From Mortierella alpina (taxonomy: Eukaryota > Mortierellomycota > Mortierellomycetes > Mortierellales > Mortierellaceae): a stretch of 64,000 nucleotides of DNA. The notes under the pieces were generated by a model. The model did no database searches and was not told the DNA's origin. It saw nothing but the letters and a program-made list of their open reading frames with translations. The stretch is taken from NCBI GenBank assembly GCA_029449245.1, contig JANATF010000007.1:372001-436000 (forward strand). The letters run 5' to 3'. The position numbers and the translations under genes were made by a program. Each line of letters begins with the position of its first letter. Position 1 is the stretch's first letter. Of the stretch, positions 21,863 to 33,101 are shown piece by piece.

Positions 21863-23864
21863 ATGACACGCAAAGTCACCTTGGGCCTGATGGGCCTCAT
21901 TGCCCTGTCCTCAGCTGTCACCATGGTCCATGCTCACGACGAGCAGGTCGAGTTTCACGCCCCCGGGGACGCAGAAAAGGGCATCCCGGCACTCGAACTT
22001 CCCGCGTTCAAGGTAAGCTGCAGTCTAGATACGTGATTGTAGCAACTACACTTGCAATGGCACAATCGTCAGTATTAACCGCGACCCGTTTGTGTCCTCC
22101 TGACCTAGCCCTCCACTATCAAGGCCCCGTTCCTGGAGCAGTTCGCTCAGAACTGGTCTGATCGATGGACCGCAAGTGAGGCCACCAAGGAGACCACTGC
22201 TGAAGGTGAGGTCTTCAGCTATGTTGGTCAATGGTCAGTAGAAGAACCCTCAGTCTACCCAGGATTGCAGGGCGATCTGGGCTTGGTGGCAAAGTCTCCT
22301 GCCGCGCATCATGCCATCTCTGCGTCGCTTCCTGAGGTCGTTGATAACAAGGACAAGACCTTGGTTGTGCAGTAAGTATGAACTTCTGGCACTGATTAGG
22401 AGTACTCTGTAGAGCTTCGTGCCTGATGTGCCCCTGCTCGTTCATCACGTATCATGTCTTATAGGTACGAGGTTAAGGCACAGAACGGACTCGAGTGTGG
22501 TGGTGCGTACATGAAACTGTTGACGGAATCGCCAGAGGGTATCAAGTTCAAAGAGTTTTCGAACGACACTCCTTACACCATCATGTTTGGACCTGACAAG
22601 TGTGGTGGCACGAACAAGGTCCACTTCATCTTTCGACACAGGAACCCCACCACTGGAAAACATGAGGAGAAGCACCTTCAGTCCGCACCATTGGCCAAAC
22701 TGAACTCGCTTAGCAATCTTTACACCTTGATTGTCAAGTAAGTTGGTCGACACAGGGAAGAGAGTGCAATTGCAGGGTTAATAACTTCCCTTTCTAACCC
22801 AAGATGCTGTTTCTACAACCAGGCCTGATCAGACGTTTGAGATCAAGATCAATGGAGATGTTGCCTCATCGGGATCGCTGCTCGAGAGCTTCCAGCCTCC
22901 TGTCAACCCACCCAAGGAGATAGATGACCCTACGGACAGCAAGCCTGCTAACTGGGTCGAGGAGGCCAAGATCCCAGACCCCAAGGCCACTAAACCAGAG
23001 GACTGGGATGAGGAAGCTCCCGCCCGTATTCTTGATGAGAGTGCCACAATCCCCGAGGACTGGCTTGAGGACGAGCAGAGTGAGATCCCTGATCCCGAGG
23101 CTGTCAAGCCAGAGGACTGGGATGAGGAGGAGGATGGCGACTGGATCGCACCTTCGGTTCCCAACCCCAAGTGTACCGGCAATGGATGCGGCAAGTGGGT
23201 GCGTCCTTACATCTCCAACCCCGCGTACAAGGGCAAGTGGTCTGCACCATTTATCGACAACCCAGAGTACAGGGGCATCTGGGCAGCACGCAAAATCCCC
23301 AACCCTGAGTTCTTTGAGGACCTGCATCCCTCCAACTTTGACAGGATCGGCGCCGTTGGATTCGAGATCTGGACGATGCAAAAGGATATCTTGTTTGACA
23401 ACATTTACATTGGTCACTCTGTTGAGGACGCAGAAACTTTGGCTGCCGAGAGCTGGGAGATCAAGCATGCCTCGGAGAAGAAGCAGGAAGAGCTGGCTAA
23501 CCCTGCTCCCAAGAACACTGAGGACAGCTCATCGCCTAATATCAAGGAGGATCCCCTTGGCTTCATTATCTACCACCTGCGCGACTTTTATGAGCTAGCT
23601 CGCGAGGACCCTATGCATGCCATCAACAGCCGTCCTTTGGTTGTCGCGTTGCTTGCAGGAGTCGTTGGAATTTCATTTGGCCTATTCTTGATTATAATGG
23701 GACTGATGAGCGCTGCTGATCCCGAGATTACACCTTCGCAGACAGCCAAGGCCAAGAAGGAGGATGCAGTGAACGAGGACGCTTCGAAGGCCAAGCAAGG
23801 AAAGGATGCCAAGGAGGAGTCTTCTGTTCGAAAGAGAACTACTGTTGCTGATTCTGATGAATAG
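21863..23864 (+). CDS. CNX1: Calnexin, ER membrane lectin chaperone, 4 exons, 575 aa
   Basis: Exons 21863-22012, 22109-22371, 22465-22737 and 22823-23864. The protein begins with a signal peptide ([19 protein letters not shown]...HAH). The lectin domain includes [19 protein letters not shown], with CGGAYMKL of the carbohydrate site, and [16 protein letters not shown]. The P-domain arm shows the two classic repeat types. Motif 1 is [15 protein letters not shown] and relatives. Motif 2 is [17 protein letters not shown] and relatives. A transmembrane helix ([22 protein letters not shown], near residues 500-520) precedes a Lys/Glu-rich cytosolic tail ending [11 protein letters not shown]. It retains monoglucosylated glycoproteins in the ER for folding. 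The tail has no terminal KKxx signal. Identification is secure; fungal names vary (CNX1, clxA, CNE1). Confidence 0.97.
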
Positions 23865-24773
23865 AAATGTGCTCACCCCAATGTCTTGACCTTGTTGTCA
23901 TATAAAACTCGATCTTTTATTCAAATATGCTGCCTTCCATGTTATTCTGCCACGTTACTCTCGTCCTGATGGTTGCAATGCTCGGCCAGTTAAGCGGATC
24001 AAGCCGGGTATCGGGACTTGCGGCCATTGCAGATACCATTAACGCTCGGCATGGCCTACTCTTTCGAGGACGGAAAAGGCAGCAGACTACGGATGAGGAT
24101 CTCTTTTAAGTTTAACCGCCTCTTTTGTTTCTGAGGGTCCGAAGTCATGGGAGTATGAGCTGCATGTGTGCGCATGATATGAGGTGCATCTGCGGCGAGG
24201 AAGAGTACACAAGATGGCGATGCTTATTGAGACAACACCGTTGTGAAACCTACCTTGAAAAGAACCTGGGTGCCAAATTGGCCTCGACGATCGTCGAGCG
24301 GAGTGTGCAAGTGGAAAGAAAGGGCAGGACAGGGTCGCCGCTGCTTTGCCAAGTCAACTACGGCACCTGCATTTTTCATAGAGCTGAGGAACTGTGTACA
24401 TGTGCAGAGAGTGGAAAAGGGTCTGTGCAAGCGCTCCTCCTGCAGTCTAACGCGCTGGCACCTATCGGAACAGCGCTCGCCCCCTTCCCACGGATCCAAA
24501 AAGGCGAAATTCGCGTGTCTCATCCGCCGTTTGCGAGGGAAATCGGTACTGGCTCGGATCAAGCCGGCACTCTCGCCACTATTCATGCAGTCGACTCGTT
24601 CGGCATCTCAACTTTGTCCTTGTGTGCACGCTAAAAGTAAATTCACATTCGTTTATTCTCTTTCCTCAACTCCCATCTGTCCTTCTCATCGACATTCGCC
24701 TTTTGGCCACACACCTCCGCTTGTCTCTCAACCGCACTCCACACTGCACCCACCTCGCTCTAGCCTCAAGGAT
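23865..24773. other. Spacer between calnexin and an unknown gene
   Basis: About 0.9 kb. The last 150 bp are pyrimidine-rich and form the likely leader of the gene at 24774. No convincing coding frame; a 60-codon frame at 23927 has no conserved features. Confidence 0.45.
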
Positions 24774-27421
24774 ATGGACAGCCAAGCATCAGCGTTGCCG
24801 ACGACTATGCCCAGTTCTACAGCCACCATGTCCGCTGCGTCACAGCCCGCCTCGAGCAGCCTGGCATTGCCCATATCAGCCGAGATCACACCTGAGAACG
24901 ACCCAAACCCATCCTGGACATTTTTCCCTGCGTGCGCTACCTACATCCCCCCAGTTCCCTCGGCCACACCTTCAACAGCTGCAGATCCCGTCTCCACTGC
25001 CGCATCAGCGTCTCCAGCCTCGCCTTCAAGATCACCTCGATCATCTCCACCCCCAGCCTCGCAGACGTACAGTACCAGCGATGGAACGAGCTGCGGTGGC
25101 GGTGGCGGTGTAGGTGGACCAGCATCCAGTACATCATCGTCCTCAACACCCACCACACACCACCGCATTCTAGATCACTGCTTCCACCTCTCGATCGAGA
25201 CCCGACTGAAACAGGCCGAGGCGCAATACCAGGCATCGACTCAAGAGCTGGCGGTTGAACAACAGCAGATCAGAGAGGGCTACGATGCAGCATCCGCACT
25301 CAAGCAGGACGACTGGCAACGGCGGCAGCGGTCGCTGGTGGACGAGGCCGTTGTCCTTGGCCGCAAGGGCTCAAATGTCGAGGCTATCGTCGATGGTACG
25401 AGCACATCCACTGGAATGTTTTCCCTTGTCCCCAACACGGTCTCACTTGCACTTGTCCTCTTTCACTCCTTTACCTCCTATCTATCGCAATGGACATATT
25501 TTTTCGGGTGTAACCCAAAATGTGTTATGTATTTTTCTTTTTTCATTTTTTTTCCTAAAGTGGTGAACACGGCTATTTTCGACTAACTCTGTTGTTGCTG
25601 GCAGCTTCCCCAACTTGTCTTGCTTGAGCGGGGCATTGCACTCCAGGACAAACACGGCACGAAGGGTGGAACCCACTTTTTCCTGAAAAAAAAAACTTGT
25701 CTTGCTAACCGAAAATGAACGACCCTCGTTTTTATTTGTTTGGGGATAGGCATCTTGAAATCACACCGATCCAATGGGCCGCTTCAGACCCTACCACGAC
25801 ACATCAAGCACCGCCTCCATCTCTGCCAACTCACCTCCATGGTCTTTGGCCGCTTCGACGTTGCCTCCTCCACCAACAACTCTGCTGGACTCAACATCTA
25901 CTCGGCCTTCCACTCTCGACGGCATGGCGCCTCTCGCGCCGCTATTCGCGCCAGATTTGTCAAGAGTGAGAAGGGACAGCAGATTCAGGCGCAATTGAAC
26001 ACGGAACCCATCCCCTCGTCACTATATTGTCGTCGCCACCACCGCAGAGACTGCAAGCGTACATGCTGCACGCGTGCCAAGCTACAGCAGGAACAGCAGC
26101 AGGCTCTGGAAGCAAAGAAGAAGCTCGCCAACAACTACTACATGGCCACAACCAACGTCCGCAGCAAACAGGAGGACAAGCACAGGCGGGTGGCGGGTAT
26201 GGTCGATGCCATCCCTGCCTTCCTCAAATGTTCTGCCATGAGTTACCGTGATATCGCAAAGTCAATGGTTGATAAGGGAGAACTCAAGAGCATCAAGGAT
26301 ATGAAGGTGGAGGAAGGCTGGTACAGACTGCTGCTGGAGATGATGACTCAGGCCGTGATCGAGTCGTACCTATGTGACGAAAACACTGGATTTGAAACGA
26401 TTCTAGACGTGTTTTCGTTTGGCGATGATCCCGAGACTGTCATTGATTACGGTAACCAAGAAACGACCCCTGCAACATCTTCGACTGCAACGACCACCAC
26501 GACATTGAAGGATATCGATGAACTGGATGATGGTTCTGGTACAGCAGGAACTGTTTCAGGAGTCGAGGGTTTGCAATTCCAAAACTTGAGTGGGCTTGGA
26601 TCGACGCCGCCCAGTATGTCGAGACAGACCTCTTCCTCTTCAACAGTACTCCATGATGTGACGACGCAGGACAGGCAGGACGACATTTTGTTTGCAAAAA
26701 CACCACTGTATGCGGCGTTCAAAAAGGCCAAGGACGAGCGACTTCAAGAGGTATGAAGGAAGACGAGGGGTGTACTCCTCAAGAGACCATTTGTAGTCCC
26801 CGTCTGACTGAGATCTGCATCCTTGAGATATTGCGACTAATGCTATTCTCTTCTCTTGCTCCGTAGTTTCTGACACTGGACAATACCACGATGGAACAGC
26901 ACTTTGCAGACCTGGCGACAAAGTACCCGTTGATCTCTTTTGAGCGACAAATGACACACTTCATCGCCCGTTCGCAAAAGTTGCTCGTGGATCCTGCGCT
27001 GTCGGCAGTCAACCAACAGCCCATTGGTCTGCTCATCCCACCCACGACCTCTGCATACGCAGATGGCTCACTCTCCATGCCTGTGAGCGAGGATGAGGAC
27101 GAAGACGAGGATATGGATGAACCTTCGGTCAAGCTGGAAGAGATTAAGGAGGAGGACGAGGATGAAGCGATGGATGAGGAACAGAGTCGCCATGGACAGT
27201 TCCCAACACCGCCACTATCGGTAGTAGTGATCAAAGAGGAAAAGAAGTGCCATGCGCGTGAGCCAGAGGACGACGACGACGACGATAACTCGTCTGCAGC
27301 AAGAGTTGTGCAGGTTCCCAAGAAACACAAGCATCACGCAGGCGTTGACCCGAGCGCAAAAGCAGCGCCCACTGAGGGGTCTGAGGAGGTTAGACATACT
27401 GCCAAGAAGGTCAAGATGTGA
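24774..27421 (+). CDS. Uncharacterised protein with coiled coil, Cys/His cluster and acidic tail, 725 aa
   Basis: Exons 24774-25395, 25750-26750 and 26867-27421, GT-AG and in phase. I do not recognise the family. The first 130 residues are Ser/Pro/Ala/Thr-rich and disordered. About residues 135-200 are charged and heptad-like (IETRLKQAEAQYQASTQELA), probably a coiled coil. The central part is well-ordered and includes GRFDVASSTNNSAGLNIYSA. A compact Cys/His group follows (C301, H304, H305, C309, C313, C314) in LYCRRHHRRDCKRTCCTRAK, which could bind a metal. Then come helical segments (KSMVDKGELKSIKDMKVEEG). The C-terminus has a long Asp/Glu tract (about 600-680) and Lys-rich ends, suggesting a nuclear or nucleic-acid-associated protein. 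I chose the ATG at 24774 because the open frame upstream is a pyrimidine-rich leader. Confidence 0.7.
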
Positions 27422-28061
27422 GATCAAGATGGCAAGAATGAAGGCCCCTCGCTGCACCTATTATGCCTTGTAATTAGCAGATTTTTGCGTCAAATTTTGT
27501 AATGTATGCATCGCATCATGCCATATGGTTGGAAGGGGGCCAGAGCAGAGGGTAAACGGCGTTTCTGTCCAATCAGATGGCGAACATCCATCTGATAGGG
27601 CCGTCTGAAACGATACTTTGGGCGCCATTCGCGTTCACGGTTGTTCGATCTCTCCCGTCCATTCCGTCCATTCCTAGTCCCCATCATCCCCCTCAGCAGC
27701 CGCGCCTGATCACTGCCTCACTCGGTCACTTGCTTCCGCAGACCCCCGTTCGCTCCCGATCCATTGGGGTGAACACTCTCTGAAACATACTAGTTGGGTC
27801 GCACGTTCAGCATTGCACTTCAACCATCTTGGCAACCTTCTGCCTGCCTCTTCTGTTATTCAGTCATTCTCTCAATTGCAAACCTCCCCTACTTCCACGC
27901 GCCCTTCCTCTTCCCTTTGGACCCCTATCATTGCCCACAGTATACCCTTCGTCGAATCTGATAACCCATTCAAAACGTCCTTGTGTTCCCCACCATCTTA
28001 ACGAAGCACGACCCTTTATTGCCTGTATATACCACTCCTACCACCCAATACCACCACAACC
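27422..28061. other. Spacer and leader of the following gene
   Basis: No gene supported. From about 27650 onward the plus strand is pyrimidine-rich and ends in CAACC just before the ATG at 28062, as in a fungal 5' leader. Confidence 0.5.
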
Positions 28062-29379
28062 ATGGCCAACACTTTGACGTCCATGATGATCTCACCCCAG
28101 TCCACAGGAATGAACGTGCAGTCTCAGTCTGTAAGGCCCTCTACGACAACGACATCCACACTACTGCACGGCGTGCCCAACTTTCAGGTACAACATGACT
28201 ATGTACCAGTCATATCCTCCAAACGAATCGCCACCTGGCGGTATCTACAAAGGATGTACCAAGGAGGGATGGTACTTTACAACACGGCCATGTTGTCAGA
28301 GGGCGAGCTAAGACGCAGCTACCCTACGGACGACAAGATCCAACGGAGGTAAAAGAATAAACAAGGATTATTGTGGCCTTGGTTTCATGTCACCTTAACG
28401 TAGCGCTCTTTTTATTTTCTCTTGATTACAGGACCCTCAACTACTTCCTGTTGGGTACATCCTTAGCACCCGTCCTCGAGATCCCTAATGTAACCGATAT
28501 GCTCAAGGCTTTGGTGGTGGTGGTGCAAGAATACGAATTCTTTGCCTCCGAATCCAAGTCCAAGATGGTACTTATTTTTTGGAGCGCAAACAATCATTTT
28601 GATTTGTTTGTTTTTTTTGCTCTTAGTGTTGGAAATTCGCGCATGGTTCAACTCACACGAGCATAACTTTCACATTTCTCTCTGGGATAGATGTTCTTAC
28701 GAGCAACGGGTCGTAAAGCCCTTTCGCTTGATGGGAAAGCGACCGAGGAGACTGGAGAGTACACGCTCCTGGAAGTGCGGCAAGTGGTAAGCAAATGTGC
28801 CCCCCCCCCCCAAGACCTATAGGAAATGTCTACGAGACCGTGCATACTCTTTCATTTCAGCCCTTTTTCTCTCTCTTCGTTTTGAAAGGAGGATGGAATT
28901 TGCTAAACTGTTCAGCCCTCTAATGTGTCTCTCTAACTCATTTCCGCACTCTGGTATATACAAAAAAAACACAACAGCCCTTCTCTCTGGACTATGTGAT
29001 TACATTCTCGTCGCTCTGCGATACGATGGTCCAGGTATATGAGAAGATTACTAGTGAGGATCGCTTCTGGACCTTGACATGCACAGAGATGTTCCAAAAG
29101 GTCGACCTCCGCTTCAAGGTAAAATGAATACGGGCGGGGCAAAAAAAAAGGGGGTCCAACTGCAAAACAATGTAACCAAGAAAGAACACCCACGCGTATT
29201 GACACCTTCCCAACATTCCTGTTTTGCTTGCTACTCTTTTTTTTTTTTCTTGTATATAGAAAATCATGATGTCGGCTTGCAAGGAGCTGGAGACGATGGC
29301 GCGTGATACACTGGCAGATGAACTGAACGCCATTGACCCTCTAGCCGCTTTCGCACAAAAAGACGACGGGGACATGTGA
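28062..29379 (+). CDS. Uncharacterised fungal protein, 5 exons, 259 aa
   Basis: Exons 28062-28348, 28432-28567, 28691-28786, 28978-29118 and 29260-29379, all GT-AG and in phase. After a Ser/Thr/Gln-rich N-terminus, the protein is mostly helical. Segments include TWRYLQRMYQGGMVLYNTAM, TLNYFLLGTSLAPVLEIPNV, PFSLDYVITFSSLCDTMVQV and KKIMMSACKELETMARDTLA, and it ends ADELNAIDPLAAFAQKDDGDM. The hydrophobic stretches are amphipathic rather than transmembrane, so a soluble protein is likely. The pattern resembles a conserved fungal family of unknown role that I cannot name with certainty. That the motifs are restored cleanly across each junction supports the exon model. No signal peptide or catalytic motif is visible. 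Confidence 0.75.
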
Positions 29380-30047
29380 GCGTGACTCATGAGTATAACT
29401 CCAGGGCACCAGCATTCCAGTCTTGGTATTCCAAACAAGATATTAAAAAAAAATACACAGACTTGTAACTGAGACGCGCGATTCCTATTTACTTTATGTT
29501 TGCATGTCCGGCATTCAGTGCTGGTGCAAGATTTGGGCGCCAAATGGAGCACTAATTATTGCCCAGCTCGTGGCAAAAAACCAGAAGAGTCAGTACAATG
29601 GCTGCCTCTACCCCAAGACTTTCTCGTCGATAGCATGTTTAGGGTTCTTGGTCGAACTTGTTTAAGGCACCACGCCGTTGTATGTGCAAGAGATATAGGG
29701 GTGTTATCAAGATCTCCTCCTCCTCATCTCTCCCATATGTTGGCTCGCAGAGTTATATTCACGTAGTCTTCATTCCTTTCAGCCATTTGCGGATCAATAT
29801 GCGAAAGGGGCTCGCTTTTGTTGCTATTGTTGTTGATGTTGTATTTTTTATCATATATCGACTGAAGTCGATGTCTAAAAGTAAGGAGGCGGGATCAAAT
29901 GGTATATATACGTATCTTGATAGCAAGATTGACGAAATGAGATGCAAAAAAACACAAAAAAAATAAACAATCAATGAAAAAAAAGGGCCCAGAGACCCCA
30001 GAAGTTGTGCCAAGTGCCGAGTCAACAGAATCCAGCGCACATAATTC
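29380..30047. other. Convergent 3' flanks, no gene
   Basis: Between the stops of the 259-aa protein gene and the kelch gene. A/T-rich with A runs near 29943 and 29978; short frames only. Confidence 0.5.
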
Positions 30048-33000
30048 TTAGCGTCGCGCTTGACGCGGACTACTACTATGGTTTTGGGTCCTGGGAGACG
30101 AAGGCGTCGAACGCGACGACTTGTGGGACTCAGCCGTTGAGGTAAAAGAGCCCTGTAATTTTTGATTCCGGGCCACTGCTGCGGGATGAGCCATGGGAGG
30201 TAATGTGCAGGAGTCACGCAAGGCGGCTGTTGGCGAGAGTGGGATGTCCGTCGTTTGTCCGTCAGCGTCGATGCTAGAGGGAGGAGTCACGTATCCAGAG
30301 CCAGCTGGTACGTGCGCGTGTTCTTGATGCGGATGCTGTGATGATGATGGTGGTGGTACAAAGTGGTTTCCAGAAGTTGCAGAGATGCCCACACCTGCAG
30401 AACTGGTCATAGGATCAGTGGCCATAGAGGATGGGGGTGAGCCACCGATGACCCCACCAAGTCGACTGTTCTCAGAGTACATCATGTTGGGAGAATGATG
30501 GAGTTGTAAAGGCTGGTGATCCAGATAGACTGGCTGAACAGCGATCGTACCATCAGGCAAATGCTGCATCAGATACTGGACATTGCCCGGCGTCTCAATG
30601 GGTCCGCTCAACACATCATCGCCGCTCCCCGGTACTGCTGTCGCTGCTGACGTATAGCTATGTCCTGCGGCGTTGACCCCTGCACCCGTCCCATTGAGCG
30701 GCTTTGACGACGTCGAGAAGGGAGACGATGCGGAGGCCCTGTACGGGTTGTTCCGGTGGCTGCGGTGTCGGCGGTGATGGCTACTACTCCTCCTATCGCC
30801 GGTCGATAGGCCATCCGATCCCAATGAGGCCAGATATGCCCGCTTTTCCATCTCGGCTTCTTTGACCTCAATCTGCTTCTGTCGTTTCCGATAAATGAAA
30901 ACACCGATGGCACATGCGACGAGCACAACGGCACCAACAACGATCCCAATCACAGCTCCAGCTGAAAGTCCATTTCCGTTCGACTTTTCTGGATCGAGGC
31001 CAGAGGGACCTCCGGGGAGCGGCTGCGACACAGGCGTCGTGTCTTCTTTTGGAATGTACGTCGTCAACCACGCAGACTGCATGACATCGTAGACCTGAAC
31101 ATCTTTGTAATATCCCACTTCACCGGTCGAATTTGCTGTTTTTGCGCGTCCTCCATAGACAATCATGTTGGCACCAGCGAGGTTGCAGGTGTGCCCATAT
31201 CGAGGCTGCGATGGATTGAGCGGTAGGATTTGTTGCCACGTCCATGTGACAAGATCCAGGACCCAGACATCATTGAGAGTCGATGGGCCAAGGGCTTCAT
31301 ACCCGCCAAAAACAATGACTTTCCGGCTCTTGGCTGGTTACGGAAGGCAGAAACATAGAGAGGGGCTGGGGTGAGTATCTGAGATATATGCTAAAGCGCG
31401 CGCTTGTGGTTGAAACGGGTAAGCGTGTCTTCCAACTCTTACTTAAAACACTGCAGTGGTCTTGTCGTGGACGAGGAATCGGTCCCAAGGTCAACTATTA
31501 TTGGAAAAGCATAGCAGATATGAGTTGCCTGGTACGTTTTTCAAAACCTACTCCAGAGGTTCGAGCATCAAAGACAGCCATGTCTGTCTCTTCTTACCTG
31601 GTTGCCGATTGTTGGTATGGCTGTCGATATGTCAATCCAAGGAAGACTCTGGAAGCTTTGGTAGGTCCTCGATCCTGACCCTGAGTTGAATCCTCCAAAG
31701 AGATAGATCTTGGATTCAATGAGATGGGAGGTCCCTGCGCTGAACCTGTGCATGAGCGCTGTCGATCCAGTACCTTCGGCTGCTCCTGGCAACGTCGTTA
31801 CAATGTTGGCGCTCCAGGAGCCGCTCATATACTTGTCAATTTCATTGATTTCGATACCGGTTGGCAGCGCCCCTCCGAGGTACCAGATGGCGCCTGTGTT
31901 GGTATCGGTGAGCAACTGGGCGTCTCTTCTATTTGACCACAACGTCGCTTGGCTACGGTGGGCGGCAAATAAAGGAGACGGATTTTAGTTTTAAACACGA
32001 AGTGGTGCTTGTCTAGTGAGTTTGAGTGACGACGTCGCGCATGGATGATACACATGTATAGGCTGTATAAAAAATAAAAAATAATCATCTCGAACACACA
32101 ATTCCAATAACTCTCTCTGGATGGGGTTGCTCGAGGGCGATCACGGCAACTCTGAATGTAGGAGTTGCTGATGATGAACTCAAACAGCTCGCGGGGTTCG
32201 CGAAGTTGTTTCAAAACGTCATGGCCCTAAGCACCACCGCGCCAGAAAGGTACCACGTTGTGAGAGACTAGCGAATCTCTCTCGCCCAATGAACTCAAAT
32301 AATTTTTGTAAAACAGCCAGAATTAGAGCAGAATGAGGGAAGGGGGAGGGGGGGGAGGGCAGAACGGATTGTCTGCTTCGTCTGGTAGTCCAGTGCAGCC
32401 GCCCACTGAGAGGTTATGCCGGCATGACACAACGCTGGCAGCAACTCAGTTTCCAGCGGAGATGCCTACCGACATGGAAGGATAATCCATCGTTCCCCTT
32501 GGGCTCTCAAAGAGCCAGACACACAAAGTAACTCCAAGAATGGGGCCAATTTCGTCACCATCGATTTGTCTTGTGGAAAGAGCAACCTTAAAATAACTCA
32601 AAAGGACACTTACGCAGCAGGCGCACGCTCAGAAGACCAAGATTTGGTCCCGACATTGTAGGCATAGAAGAACGGGTTTGTGGCGTTTCCCGAAGGTGCT
32701 GTGAAATAGATCGTCGATAAATCTTTGGACATGGTCGCCGAGTGGCCCGCGACCTTGGGTCCTCCTCCTCCTGCAAGCGAGGTGAGGTTGGTCCAAGCCG
32801 GTAGTGAAATGTTCCACCGTACCGTAGTGTCAATCGCGAACAGTTCGTCCGAATACTCGACCGTCGCCTTATTGAGCTGTCCTCCGTGGAAATAGATCGC
32901 TCCATCACCTGTTGCTGAGGCGACGTCTAGAAACGCACTCGGAGCTTCAACGATGGGGCTAGGGGAGGGGCTTATACTGCTAGCTGTTGTGGCTGTTGGG

Positions 33001-33101
33001 GTTGTTTGAGCATATGAAGTAACTACACTTAAGGACAAAATGGCAAGGGCGAGGGTGACTTTCGCCACGACCTGTGCCGTCGTGCGAGTCCTCTTTTGCA
33101 T
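30048..33101 (-). CDS. Kelch-repeat single-pass membrane protein, 3 exons, 707 aa
   Basis: Exons in transcript order: 33101-32614, 31952-31598, 31328-30048, in phase. The N-terminus has a signal peptide (hydrophobic AKVTLALAILSLSVVTSYAQ). The ectodomain has kelch-type blades with the GG-then-Y/W pattern: GDGAIYFHGGQL, GAIWYLGGALP, KIYLFGGFNSG, KVIVFGGYEA and NMIVYGGRAKT, expected to form a beta-propeller with several N-glycosylation sites (for example NISLP, NLTSL, NATNP). A transmembrane helix at about 404-427 (AVIGIVVGAVVLVACAIGVF) is followed by IYRKRQKQ, placing the C-terminus in the cytosol. The roughly 280-residue tail is Ser/Pro/His-rich and disordered, with many potential phosphorylation sites. 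Such kelch-TM proteins are abundant in Mucoromycota genomes; ligands are unknown. It may act in cell-surface sensing or polarity, which is inference. Confidence 0.9.

Noticed and set aside
23927-24109. 60-codon frame after calnexin
   Set aside because: No conserved features, lies in the likely 3' untranslated region of calnexin.
24243-24773. Upstream extension of the 725-aa protein to an ATG at 24243
   Set aside because: The extension is leader-like and pyrimidine-rich at its end, with no ordered segment; the ATG at 24774 is preferred.
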